The notes below the pieces were generated by a model. It did not search any database and was not told the DNA's origin. It saw only the letters and a program-made list of their open reading frames with translations. A program made the position numbers and the translations under genes. Shown in pieces: positions 17,003 to 25,607 of a stretch of DNA of 64,000 nucleotides; the first letter of the stretch is position 1; every line of letters begins with the position of its first letter. This stretch comes from Ferruginibacter sp. HRS2-29 (GTDB lineage: Bacteria > Bacteroidota > Bacteroidia > Chitinophagales > Chitinophagaceae): the NCBI RefSeq assembly GCF_024343615.1, contig NZ_RJUB01000124.1:1-64000 (forward strand). The letters run 5' to 3'.

Positions 17003-17914
17003 ATGAATATCCGTTGTACCAGTTCCATTCTTACATTCATCGCTTTGGGTATAGTATTCCTTTCCTGTAAAAAAGATACGGTTACCGGCGGCCCTGGAAA
17101 CGGCGGAGGAAATGCCGCTGCCAGCCATCCCAATTTTGTATGCCAGCACCAGCCGGGCTCAGCCTCGCTCAACGGGCAGTTTGTGATCTTCGATCTTGAC
17201 CATGATGCCAACGCGGATAAAAAATATTTCATTGTTTCCGCGTTGCCCGACGGCAATGAATTTTCAGACAGCTTCCAGGTTTTGCAACTGCCCAGGCCGA
17301 TCGATAGCCTGGCAACAGGTTGGCCTGCGCAGATCAAAACAGCCGCTATGGGAACAACGCGTACTATATTGACCGATGCTAAAAATGCGGTAACAAGTAC
17401 AGCTTACGACCCGTGGAGCTATGCTCCTATCTCTACCGGTACCAACCTGTACCGCAAACTGAACGATCCGCAATATGCCGCCGGTAAAGCGGGACAAAAA
17501 CCATATGGAAGCAATTACTTCAGCCCGGTATATTATCCACCACCGGCTTACAGCCCCTATAACAGGATCTACCGGGAGATCACGTATTATTTCAAAGATG
17601 GTGTGTACACGGAGAATATCCCCGGCGGAGGATTGAAATCGCTGGATACATTGTTTGTAGGTGCCGGCGCTATTAACTGGCGCACGGTTGATCAAACAGT
17701 GTACATCGATTTTGAACGCACCAACAATTACACCCGTTACTACAGGAAATATTTTTATTTCGACTGGACAAACTGGAAATATTATGCCGTAACCGAAACG
17801 GAACAGCGGGTAGATTACCTGAGTTATTCACCGGTATATTATATACGCTGGGATGTAAAGCAGTATAGCCTGGACCATTTTTGCAAATGGCCTGCAGGCT
17901 GGGGCAAAAAATAG
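17003..17914 (+). CDS. Hypothetical lipoprotein rich in Tyr and Pro
   Basis: The 303-aa product has a signal peptide with a lipobox (LGIVFLSC, Cys 22, followed by KKD). It has a Gly-rich linker (GGPGNGGGNAAA) and a mature part unusually rich in Tyr, Asn and Pro (SNYFSPVYYPPPAYSPYNR; NNYTRYYRKYFYFDWTNWKY). The lack of Asp directly after the lipid Cys and the KK pair fit outer-membrane lipoproteins in Bacteroidota. A TAGGTTTG element 29 bp upstream matches the Bacteroidota -7 consensus TAnnTTTG, but no good -33 TTTG accompanies it. No family is recognised. It is the first of six exported proteins on this strand. Confidence 0.75.
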   Translation: MNIRCTSSILTFIALGIVFLSCKKDTVTGGPGNGGGNAAASHPNFVCQHQPGSASLNGQFVIFDLDHDANADKKYFIVSALPDGNEFSDSFQVLQLPRPIDSLATGWPAQIKTAAMGTTRTILTDAKNAVTSTAYDPWSYAPISTGTNLYRKLNDPQYAAGKAGQKPYGSNYFSPVYYPPPAYSPYNRIYREITYYFKDGVYTENIPGGGLKSLDTLFVGAGAINWRTVDQTVYIDFERTNNYTRYYRKYFYFDWTNWKYYAVTETEQRVDYLSYSPVYYIRWDVKQYSLDHFCKWPAGWGKK

Positions 17915-17971
17915 CCCTTGCAGATCAACGGATCATTTATTAAACGCACAGGTTTCTGTCAATAATTTTTT

Positions 17972-18619
17972 ATGGAACAACAACAACAACCTTCCCGCAG
18001 GCTTGCCATACAGCAGATGCTGCTGGCCACTGCGGGGTTAAGCATGCTTTCGCTGCCATCGCTGGCAGCAGGTAAAGCACAGTCAGCTCCAAAGGGCGAA
18101 AACTTACAGCCTTTTTATTTGCCGCCGATGGAACCGCTGCAGCCTGGTCCGGGTGGCATCGACATACGCACCTGGGTAAAAAGCGCCCAGACCAATATGC
18201 AGTTCAGTTGTGTGGAGTTTGCGGTAGCGGCAAAAAAAATGGGCCCCGCTCCGCATTACCATAAAGACCTGGATGAGCTGATGTATGTATTGGATGGCAC
18301 CGCTACGGTAATGGTGGAAGAGACTATCTACGAGATCCCCGCCGGAGGATGGCATTTCCGGCCGCGGGGTATGGTGCATACCTTTTTTAATAATACCGAT
18401 AAACCTTTCAGGGGTATAGACATGTATTTCAACCAGAATTTTGAAGACTACCTGGAAGAGCTTTTTCACCAGATCATCCCGGAGATACAGGCTAAAAAAC
18501 TTGGCCCCAATGATCCCGGTATTGCGAAACGCATTCAACAGCTCCACGAAAAATTCGGCATGGTGGGGTTCCCCGAAAAACGAAAAGCCATTATAGATAA
18601 GTATGGGTTGATTCCTTAA
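17972..18619 (+). CDS. Tat-exported cupin protein
   Basis: The 215-aa protein begins with a twin-arginine-like signal (SRRLAIQQMLLATAGLSM then PSLAAG, residues 8-32), suggesting export in folded, metal-loaded form. The mature part is a single cupin barrel. Motif 1 has the metal ligands in APHYHKDLDELMYVLDGTAT, and motif 2 the His in FRPRGMVHTFFN. The pattern fits the cupin_2 group of sugar-, quercetin- or AraC-like sensors and enzymes; the substrate cannot be told. It is 57 bp after the lipoprotein gene and 9 bp before the lipocalin-like gene, so it is probably part of one transcript. Confidence 0.85.
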   Translation: MEQQQQPSRRLAIQQMLLATAGLSMLSLPSLAAGKAQSAPKGENLQPFYLPPMEPLQPGPGGIDIRTWVKSAQTNMQFSCVEFAVAAKKMGPAPHYHKDLDELMYVLDGTATVMVEETIYEIPAGGWHFRPRGMVHTFFNNTDKPFRGIDMYFNQNFEDYLEELFHQIIPEIQAKKLGPNDPGIAKRIQQLHEKFGMVGFPEKRKAIIDKYGLIP

Positions 18620-18628
18620 AAAAATGAA

Positions 18629-19072
18629 ATGAAAAAAATACTCCTCCTCGCAATTTCTACAACACTTTACACGGCGGGGTTTTGCCAAAGCATTACCGGC
18701 TCCTGGAAACGCGTTTCCACCACACTTGAATACAAGAATGGCAAAAAGGAAGACATGCAAAAAAACGTGCAGTCGGGATTGCCCTGTACAGCCGGAACAA
18801 AATATTATTTTAAAGCAGATGGCACCCATTATACCCAATCGCCTGCCGGCTGCGAAGTAGTAGATAAAATGAGCAAAGCTACCTGGAAGCAGGTGGGGAG
18901 TACTTTAACCGTAGTTACCGGCACCGATCTCAAACTTAAAACCGGCGGCACCACCTACATACTTTCCTTCAGCGGGAATACGGTCACCCTGGTGCATGTG
19001 TATACCGATGCTGAAAATAAACAGACCGGTACCAAAGTAAAAAAGATCAGCATTGTTTATCAAAAAATTTAA
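18629..19072 (+). CDS. Lipocalin-like secreted protein
   Basis: The 147-aa protein has a signal peptide (LLLAISTTLYTAGFCQ). Its mature region begins SITGSWKRVSTTLEYKNGKK, the G-x-W-(K/R) start typical of lipocalin-like domains in Bacteroidota, and is followed by alternating beta strands. Two Cys (GLPCTAG and AGCEVV) may form a disulfide. It starts 9 bp after the cupin gene. The next gene probably begins 10 bp after this stop. Ligand unknown. Confidence 0.75.
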   Translation: MKKILLLAISTTLYTAGFCQSITGSWKRVSTTLEYKNGKKEDMQKNVQSGLPCTAGTKYYFKADGTHYTQSPAGCEVVDKMSKATWKQVGSTLTVVTGTDLKLKTGGTTYILSFSGNTVTLVHVYTDAENKQTGTKVKKISIVYQKI

Positions 19073-19082
19073 CGCTACAGCT

Positions 19083-19613
19083 ATGCGGAATTTATTTAAT
19101 CCCTGTTTTTTATGGGCGCTTGTTATGGCAGCTTTAACCGGGTGCAGTTCGGCTGATACAAAGGACAGTAAAACTGTCACTCCAGCCATTGCCGCCGAAG
19201 CGCCCCACCCAAATTTACTTTCCATGAAAGTGAACGGCACGGTTTGGCAGGCCGACCATGAGGTTACCGGTATCGTTCATCCCAACGGGTACAATAACGC
19301 TATCCTTATCGGTGGCAAAAAAGGCCCGAAGGATAAAACAGAGCAGACGTTTAACCTTAACCTGTATAATGCTGCCGGTACAGGTATATTCGATTTTGTA
19401 TCGGGTAATAAAGACAACAGCGAAGTGCAACTGGCCAATTTAAGCGACGAAAAGTACCTGTATGGCAACGTACTGGGCTTTGCTTTTCATGCAAAGATCA
19501 CCCGTGCTGAAAAAAATCCAACGGTACTGGAAGCCAGTTTTGAGGGCGTGTTGACAGGCAACACGGGCGATTCTGTAAAGATCACGGACGGTAAATTTTA
19601 TTATCATGAGTAA
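19083..19613 (+). CDS. Hypothetical lipoprotein (DUF6252-like)
   Basis: The start was placed at the ATG at 19083, giving MRNLFNPCFLWALVMAALTG followed by CSS. That is a proper signal peptide with lipobox; an in-frame start at 19053 would only add residues encoded in the preceding gene. The 176-aa product contains SMKVNGTVWQADHEVTG and NLNLYNAAGTGIFDF, the layout of small Bacteroidota lipoproteins with a beta-sandwich of the DUF6252 sort. It overlaps the following ricin-lectin gene by 8 bp, which supports cotranslation. Confidence 0.72.
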   Translation: MRNLFNPCFLWALVMAALTGCSSADTKDSKTVTPAIAAEAPHPNLLSMKVNGTVWQADHEVTGIVHPNGYNNAILIGGKKGPKDKTEQTFNLNLYNAAGTGIFDFVSGNKDNSEVQLANLSDEKYLYGNVLGFAFHAKITRAEKNPTVLEASFEGVLTGNTGDSVKITDGKFYYHE

Positions 19614-21222
19614 AATAATCATCTGGTTTTGCTGCCTGTGCATGGCATCATCGGTACATGCGCAATCCCTCACAGATGGGGAGTATTTTATTAAGGTTAA
19701 CCAGACGGGAAAATATATGGCCATAGCGGGTGCTGCCACCAACAACGGGGCATGGCTCATCCAATGGGATAATGAATACAAGGCGCATTTTAAATTTATG
19801 TTGAAAAGCCTGGGCAACAATATCTATTCCATCAGGTCTTCGCACAGTGGCCGCTATATCAGCACAGAAGGAAACGCGGTACGTGGAGCAAAGATCATAC
19901 AGTGGGACTGGCTCAACCAGGATAACCAGAAATGGCGCATTGAAAAAACCGCTACCGGGTACAGCATCACCTGTGTGCAGAATGGCCAGCGAATCTATTT
20001 GTCGGGGGCTAACGCAGCTACTGCTACTCCTGCCAACGGCAGCTATTTCATTTGCAACAGCGATGATAAGGCCATGAACTTTAGTTTCCTGAAAAATGAG
20101 ACCGGCCAGGAGCTCATCAAAACGAGGCCCGGTAATAAACTTACAAAAGTAAATAACGGTACACCCGTAATTGCGGGGCAGGTAACCGTAGATATACCCG
20201 ATGGTATTTACAAGATACGCATCAATGAAAGCGGTAAGTACCTGGCTATAGCAGGCGAAGAAGACCTGAGAAATGGTATGCGCCTCATACAATGGGATAT
20301 GCTTCCCCGCAACAATCACCTGTTTGAGCTGAAGCGTATGGATAACGGCAATTATACCATTAAAGCCATCCACAGCGAAAAAGTGCTGGATGTAGTGGAC
20401 CGTCAGACAGCAGATGGCACGCAGGTACAGCAATGGGACGACCTGCAGGGCAACAACCAGCAATGGAAAATTTATGGCACCGCCAATAATTATAAGATCG
20501 TAAGTGCCGCAAGCAACAAGGGGTTGCAATTGTCTTCCGGGCCCGCCAACAACAACAATGGTACAGCTTTGGTGATAACGGGCAGCAATACGCAAACTTT
20601 TTCCCTGCTACCCGCCAGGGCCAATAAATTTACGGAATACATCAGCATTACCAATCTTCAGTTTACGGTGCCCCATGGTGGTGACCTGGATATTTTCGGG
20701 AAGATACAGGTGTTCGTGACCGACCGTTATGGCAACAGCTATAACCGGTATTATGACGGTACAGATGAGCTGTTTGGCTTGCCCGAAAGCAGGCCGCTGG
20801 ACATGGATAAGCTGCGTACTTTTTTCTCGACCGCCAAACTGCATTTTAAAATGCGATCAGACGAATTGCTGGGCGCTAAAATTACCATCGTGTATGGGAT
20901 CAATGAGAATGACGGGGATGTGGCAAGCCCCTTCTCGCCATTTGGTATTGCAGGGTTCCCTGTCAGCAGCGATCCAAATGCGAAACGTTATGTGAATACG
21001 GATCCTTACAAAGCCGGCGGCAACGACGATTATTATTTGCTCAAACATTCTTTTAACGACTGCCTGAAAAGTGACCTGCTGGTGACCTATAAAAATAATT
21101 GCCAGAGCTTTTACATTACCGATATACCGAAAGAATGTAATGTGCATGTGAACCTGCAGGACGAAGACGGCAGCGACAACTGGCTCGATATACTTTTTAC
21201 CATTACCAAAGAAAGAAAATAG
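19606..21222 (+). CDS. Secreted protein with two ricin-type lectin domains
   Basis: The 538-aa protein has a signal peptide (IIIWFCCLCMASSVHAQS). Two ricin B-like beta-trefoil regions follow at about residues 23-180 and 200-340. Both carry the repeated QxW-type signature: WLIQWDNEYK, IIQWDWLNQDNQKW, LIQWDMLPRN and VQQWDDLQGNNQQW. Residues 350-538 form a separate unrecognised domain beginning TEYISITNLQFTVPHGGDLD. Ricin-type domains bind galactose- or other sugar-containing glycans. Its last domain may carry the effector activity. It lies 3 bp before the astacin gene, which has a close copy of the lectin unit. Confidence 0.85.
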   Translation: MSKIIIWFCCLCMASSVHAQSLTDGEYFIKVNQTGKYMAIAGAATNNGAWLIQWDNEYKAHFKFMLKSLGNNIYSIRSSHSGRYISTEGNAVRGAKIIQWDWLNQDNQKWRIEKTATGYSITCVQNGQRIYLSGANAATATPANGSYFICNSDDKAMNFSFLKNETGQELIKTRPGNKLTKVNNGTPVIAGQVTVDIPDGIYKIRINESGKYLAIAGEEDLRNGMRLIQWDMLPRNNHLFELKRMDNGNYTIKAIHSEKVLDVVDRQTADGTQVQQWDDLQGNNQQWKIYGTANNYKIVSAASNKGLQLSSGPANNNNGTALVITGSNTQTFSLLPARANKFTEYISITNLQFTVPHGGDLDIFGKIQVFVTDRYGNSYNRYYDGTDELFGLPESRPLDMDKLRTFFSTAKLHFKMRSDELLGAKITIVYGINENDGDVASPFSPFGIAGFPVSSDPNAKRYVNTDPYKAGGNDDYYLLKHSFNDCLKSDLLVTYKNNCQSFYITDIPKECNVHVNLQDEDGSDNWLDILFTITKERK

Positions 21223-21225
21223 ACC

Positions 21226-22707
21226 ATGAAATCATTTCTCATTTTAAAGTTTACCCTGCTGCTTTTTATTAAAGTATCGTTTGCCCAAAACGGGTATGTT
21301 CAAAAGACCTTTCAGTTGCCGATGAGTAATGAGGCGAAACCGTATTTTGTAAAGCTGGTGGGCACGGATTATTTATTGAATGGCGATATCGTGGTGGGCA
21401 ATACGCTTCAGCACACACGCCTTTATCAAACCAGCGACCGCAATAGTTTTATCTGGCCCAAGGGAAATGTGCCGGTTGAAATTGATGAGAACATACAACA
21501 GACCAGCAGTGTAAAGGATAAGAGCAATATGAGCCTGTACGACCATGTAGTGAGGGCTATATCATCGCTCAACTCTACCAACCTGCGTATAGTGCGGCAT
21601 ACCAACGAAAAAGATTATATCCGTATAAAGATGGTGGGGCCACAGGATCTGGGATATAACGGTGGTAGTTCGCCGGTAGGCAAACAGGGAGGGGAGCAGG
21701 TAATAAAAGTAACTTACGATGTTACCTCCAGGGTAATTGCCCACGAGTTGCTTCATTCGCTTGGGTTCTGGCACGAGCAAAGCCGCTACGACCGCGATAA
21801 CTATATCGTGATTGATACTTCCAACATCGAGGAAAAGAACCGGCACAATTTCCAGATAGAACCCGGTACCCCTTTGGGTGAATATGACTACAAATCTATC
21901 ATGCACTATGATGCATATGGGTTCGCGAAAGATCCGGAGAAACCTGTTATCAGGTGCAAGAATGGCAATACCATAAGTGATTGTAAATTTGGCCCCGGAC
22001 CTTACCTTTTTAGCGATGCTGATATTAAAGCCATCAATACGGCGTATTATTTTAACGCCGGGTTGGCCAAAGCGGTTTACAGGGAATATATGGTAAAACC
22101 TGCCGGTACGGCATTTCAGAATAGCACCGGCAACCAGGACCGGCTCACCAACGTGGGGGTTGTTCCCATCACCACAGGCTGGTATAAAATAAAAGTTAAC
22201 CAAACCGGCAAATACCTTGCCATCGAAGGCATCAGCATGGATAATGGAGCACGGCTGGTGCAATGGGATTTTGTAGACCAGGGCAACCATAAATTTTTCG
22301 TGCAGGAATTGGGTGGCGGCGACTACCAGCTGAGCGCCTTGCACAGCAATAAATATATCAATGTTGCGGGGCAATCCAAAGCAGATGGCAGTGCGGTGAT
22401 CCAGTGGGACTGGGCTAACCAGGATAATGTAAAGTGGAAAATTATTTACCGGGCAAAGAATGAAGGCGGCCTGGGCGGCTGGGAAATCAAAAATAAAAAT
22501 TCCGGTTCACCCTTGTGCCTCAACAACATGTTCAGTAAAAACAACGGTGAATTTTTTATTGTTAAAAACCCTGTATACGAAGATGGTGCTTATGAACCTG
22601 TACAAACCTTCAGCTTTGAACGCATCACTGAGCAGCAACCTAAACTACGAGAGGAAAAATTGTATGAAAAATCGCCGGGGATGTTGAAGCAGGTAAAGAA
22701 AAATTAG
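21226..22707 (+). CDS. Astacin (M12A) metalloprotease with ricin-type lectin domain
   Basis: The 493-aa exported protein has a signal peptide (FTLLLFIKVSFAQN) and a zinc site HELLHSLGFWHEQ with H173 as first ligand. The astacin-specific E-Q-S-R-Y-D-R-D follows, and the Met-turn SIMHYDAYGFA near residue 225. After a linker, a ricin B-like domain (residues about 320-480) carries LVQWDFVDQGNHKF and VIQWDWANQDNVKW. It probably degrades a glycoprotein or other protein substrate to which the lectin tethers it. It starts 3 bp after the lectin protein stop; the two lectin regions are clearly paralogous. Confidence 0.94.
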   Translation: MKSFLILKFTLLLFIKVSFAQNGYVQKTFQLPMSNEAKPYFVKLVGTDYLLNGDIVVGNTLQHTRLYQTSDRNSFIWPKGNVPVEIDENIQQTSSVKDKSNMSLYDHVVRAISSLNSTNLRIVRHTNEKDYIRIKMVGPQDLGYNGGSSPVGKQGGEQVIKVTYDVTSRVIAHELLHSLGFWHEQSRYDRDNYIVIDTSNIEEKNRHNFQIEPGTPLGEYDYKSIMHYDAYGFAKDPEKPVIRCKNGNTISDCKFGPGPYLFSDADIKAINTAYYFNAGLAKAVYREYMVKPAGTAFQNSTGNQDRLTNVGVVPITTGWYKIKVNQTGKYLAIEGISMDNGARLVQWDFVDQGNHKFFVQELGGGDYQLSALHSNKYINVAGQSKADGSAVIQWDWANQDNVKWKIIYRAKNEGGLGGWEIKNKNSGSPLCLNNMFSKNNGEFFIVKNPVYEDGAYEPVQTFSFERITEQQPKLREEKLYEKSPGMLKQVKKN

Positions 22708-22737
22708 GAGCCTGCATCATCACTCCGGGGTTTGAAC

Positions 22738-22826
22738 CACAGAGACAGGAAGGGCACAGAGTTACACAGAGAGGTGTAGGATGAGGTATTCTCTCTGTAT
22801 AATGCTGTGCCCTTCCTGTCTCCGTG
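22738..22826. repeat. 36-bp imperfect inverted repeat with GACAGGAAGGGCACAG core
   Basis: Arms 22738-22773 and 22791-22826 both carry the word GACAGGAAGGGCACAG or its complement and end in ACAGAGAG/CTCTCTGT. A hairpin just after the astacin gene could end its transcript. Confidence 0.8.
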
Positions 22827-22911
22827 CATGCCCCGCCGAATGGCTGGGGGCTCAAATCGGTTTTACCAATTGCCCCGCAAAGGATATATTTGCTGCTCAA
22901 CTACCATCAAC

Positions 22912-23193
22912 ATGTCTGACACAAATAAATGCCCGCTCTGCAACCGCGAATTGGCCGAACCCATCGTTCGCCACCACCTGATACCCCCGAGCAAAGGCGG
23001 CAAGGATACCGATACGGTACTGATGCATAAGATTTGCCAGGCCAAAGTACATGCCGTGTTTACAGAAACAGAACTTAAGAATTATTATAACACGGTAGAG
23101 CGGCTGAAAGAGCATGAAGACATCGCCAAATTCATCAAATGGGTGAGTAAAAAGGAAGGCGGTTTTTTTGATACCTCTATTAAGAAGAAATAA
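22912..23193 (+). CDS. Small HNH-type nuclease-like protein
   Basis: The start is the ATG at 22912 (MSDTNKCPLCNRELAEPIVR); a longer frame upstream has Cys-rich, repeat-derived sequence and is rejected. The 93-aa product has a CPLC zinc knuckle, then HHLIPPSKGGKDTDTVLMHK and CQAKVHAVFTE, which is the HNH fold pattern (His-His, Asp/Asn, and a second Cys-x2-3-His). It matches small stand-alone HNH proteins common in Bacteroidota; their function is not well established. The second knuckle retains only one Cys (ICQAKVH), so whether zinc is bound as in classic HNH is unclear. Confidence 0.75.
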   Translation: MSDTNKCPLCNRELAEPIVRHHLIPPSKGGKDTDTVLMHKICQAKVHAVFTETELKNYYNTVERLKEHEDIAKFIKWVSKKEGGFFDTSIKKK

Positions 23194-23204
23194 GCCTTAC
23201 GTAT

Positions 23205-23244
23205 GAGTTGACTACTTACATGAGTTGTCAACTCCCGGGAGTTG
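23205..23244. repeat. GAGTTG/CAACTC palindromes
   Basis: GAGTTGAC and GAGTTGTCAACTC are followed by the perfect 16-bp palindrome CAACTCCCGGGAGTTG at 23229-23244. The same words form the 21-bp repeat at 52765-52820. Confidence 0.6.
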
Positions 23245-23284
23245 TTTAAATAGGCGTGTGGGCTTATGTAGTGCCTGTTGCAGG

Positions 23285-23974
23285 TTACCAAACCAGCTTA
23301 TATCCTACTCCGCGGGCATTGATGATCTGCACCCGTGGATCCTGTTTTAGTAATTTTCTGAGGCGGGTAATGAATACATCGAGCGTGCGGGCATTAAAAA
23401 AATTATCATCCCCCCAAATGGAGATCAGCAGCTGCTGCCTGGGAAGCAGTGTTTGAGTGTGTTGGTACAGCATCCATAAAATTTCGCTCTCCCTGGCGGT
23501 CAGCTTGCAAATTTCTGTACCGAATATTAATTGTTGCTTTACCGGATCAAAATGGTATTTTCCTATTTGCGCCGTGGTGGGCAGTGCCGCATATTCGGGC
23601 AGGCGGTTAAGGCCTAAGAGCGCCTTCATGCGTACTACGAGCTCCAGCATGCTGAATGGCTTTTTTATATAATCATTGCCACCGCTTTCAAAGCCTGTTA
23701 CCACATCGTGCGGCATAGTTTTGCTGGTAAGAAATAAAACGGGTAAGCGAAGATTATTCAGGCGCAGCTGACGGGCAATTGTAAAACCATCCATGCCGGG
23801 CATCATTACATCTAAAATGGCCAGCGAAAAGCTTCCGTTGAGCAACAATTCAAGGGCTTCATTTCCATTGGTAACATGCGTTACGGAAAAGCCGCTTACA
23901 GTAAGGCTTTCGGAGATAATGCTGCCTAAAGATTCTTCATCTTCCGCTAATAATACAGAGGGTGCTGTTGTCAC
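23285..23974 (-). CDS. OmpR/PhoB-type response regulator
   Basis: The 229-aa protein has a receiver with D55 as phospho-acceptor (LAILDVMMPGMDGF), acidic residues at 11-13 and the conserved Lys in YIKKPFSMLEL. A winged-helix output domain follows (LTARESEILWMLYQHTQTLL, then NARTLDVFITRLRKLL and GVGYKLVW). Its start is 5 bp after the stop of the kinase gene upstream, so the two are one transcription unit. Target genes are unknown; the adjacent divergent TlpA-like gene is the closest candidate. Confidence 0.95.
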   Translation of the reverse strand: MTTAPSVLLAEDEESLGSIISESLTVSGFSVTHVTNGNEALELLLNGSFSLAILDVMMPGMDGFTIARQLRLNNLRLPVLFLTSKTMPHDVVTGFESGGNDYIKKPFSMLELVVRMKALLGLNRLPEYAALPTTAQIGKYHFDPVKQQLIFGTEICKLTARESEILWMLYQHTQTLLPRQQLLISIWGDDNFFNARTLDVFITRLRKLLKQDPRVQIINARGVGYKLVW

Positions 23975-23979
23975 TGGTT

Positions 23980-25479
23980 TTAATTGACAGGTAAAATAAT
24001 CCGGAATATTGTTCCCCGGTTTTGTCCGCTGCTCACATGAATGCTGCCATTGTGTTGTTCAATTATCTGCTTTGCATAAAATAATCCAAGGCCAAACCCT
24101 TTTACGTTCTGAATATTCCCGGAGGGAATACGGAAAAATTTTTCAAAAAGCCGGGGTAAATGTTTGGCATCTATTCCGTCGCCATTATCCTGTACGGCTA
24201 TCACAATATGGTCATCATCGTCCTTATGCACCGAAAAGCTAAGGTGCAGTTTTGCCGGAACATATTTTATGGCATTATCCACTAAATTATACAATACATT
24301 TTTAAGGTGTGTTTTATCCGCTACCACGCTGATGCCGGGCGGCTGGCATTGAAGGGAGCAGGAGAAGGCGGCGCCTTTTATTTCGAATGCCTGTATCAGG
24401 TGTTCGAGTAATTGCTTTACCGCGATGGGTTCTTTATGAAGTACGATGCGCTGTTGTTCGTATATGGACATATCCAGCACTTTTGAAACAATGTCATCCA
24501 GCCTTTGTAATTCTGTACGCGATATATCGAAGTAACGCTCTGCCTTATCCGCATTTGCAAGCCCTTTAAAATATTGTAACCCGTCTATAGCAGCAGTAAC
24601 GGTAGCTATGGGGGTTTTCAGTTCGTGGGTCATATTGCCTATGAAATCATTTTTTAATTCATGCAGCTGCTTTTGCTGTAGTATGGTGCGGTACATCCTG
24701 TACAGGCAATAAAAAGTTAAGGATAACAATAACACTGCCATCAGCAAAGCCATGCCTACCCTGCTGAATAACAAGGCGGCCGGGTTGTACGCGCTGGCCG
24801 TAACAACATATTTTTTATGCGTATCATTTACTGTGGCGTAGTTAATGCTTACCGGCCTTGCGTTGAAAGCGTTTCGTGTACCCGAAACCGGTAGCGGGTT
24901 CCTGCTGGTATCTGTGTAAGTGATTATAAAAGGCGACCGGATGTTCCTGCCGGATAATTCTCTGGCAAAGATCTTTTGCAGGTATACACTATCCACGCTA
25001 AGGTGCTTCATCTTTTCTGACCAAAGGGTTCCGAATTTTTGTGTGTAAAAGAAAATGATGTCATCCTCTACATTTTTAATCACGTTGTTAAGAACATAAT
25101 TTTGAATGATGAGCTTTTTTTGCCCGCGGGTTAATTCAGGTCCTATCGGAATATCTTCATTGCTCCAGGAAGAATAATCTTTCCTGTTTCCTGCATCGTA
25201 CATATTTATGATCCATTTGCCTTCTTTTTTATTATACCTGGTATTAATATCTATAAGCGTGGTGTCCGATAATATTTCTTCAAGATAATTTTTCAGCACA
25301 TCCTTTCTTTTTACCAGCTCGCTGTCTACCGATGCCTGAAGGGAATAGTCTACCTGCCGCTGAAGAATATCAGCAGTATTCTGCCATTCCTTATGTATCC
25401 AGTATGCCTGAAGGACAAGCAGGCCAAGGCCTGCAGCGATAGCCAACACGAATAATCTTCTTAATGATGATGCGCCCAT
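23980..25479 (-). CDS. Membrane sensor histidine kinase
   Basis: The start at 25479 gives MGASSLRRLFVLAIAAGLGL, a proper N-terminal membrane helix; an ATG at 25563 would add 28 residues of non-helical leader. A periplasmic domain of about 200 residues follows. The second helix is near residues 235-255 (GMALLMAVLLLSLTFYCLY). HisKA has the phospho-His in NMTHELKTPIATVT, and the HATPase has NLVDNAIKYV, DNGDGIDAKH and FGLGLFYAKQI. The gene pairs with the OmpR-type regulator 5 bp downstream. The divergent gene starts at 25608. Confidence 0.92.
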   Translation of the reverse strand: MGASSLRRLFVLAIAAGLGLLVLQAYWIHKEWQNTADILQRQVDYSLQASVDSELVKRKDVLKNYLEEILSDTTLIDINTRYNKKEGKWIINMYDAGNRKDYSSWSNEDIPIGPELTRGQKKLIIQNYVLNNVIKNVEDDIIFFYTQKFGTLWSEKMKHLSVDSVYLQKIFARELSGRNIRSPFIITYTDTSRNPLPVSGTRNAFNARPVSINYATVNDTHKKYVVTASAYNPAALLFSRVGMALLMAVLLLSLTFYCLYRMYRTILQQKQLHELKNDFIGNMTHELKTPIATVTAAIDGLQYFKGLANADKAERYFDISRTELQRLDDIVSKVLDMSIYEQQRIVLHKEPIAVKQLLEHLIQAFEIKGAAFSCSLQCQPPGISVVADKTHLKNVLYNLVDNAIKYVPAKLHLSFSVHKDDDDHIVIAVQDNGDGIDAKHLPRLFEKFFRIPSGNIQNVKGFGLGLFYAKQIIEQHNGSIHVSSGQNRGTIFRIILPVN

Positions 25480-25607
25480 AAGATGCAAATGTATCCAGCC
25501 GGGATGTAACACGGGTATTTCATTAACAAACATTAACACACATTCGTTTGCATTAACCGTCATTGGGGATAATTGCCGGTAATTTTATTTCATAAAAAAA
25601 ACGATAT

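Noticed and set aside
19648-20595. 315-codon open frame opposite the ricin-lectin gene
   Set aside because: Antisense shadow; the lectin gene has signal peptide, repeated motifs and operon spacing.
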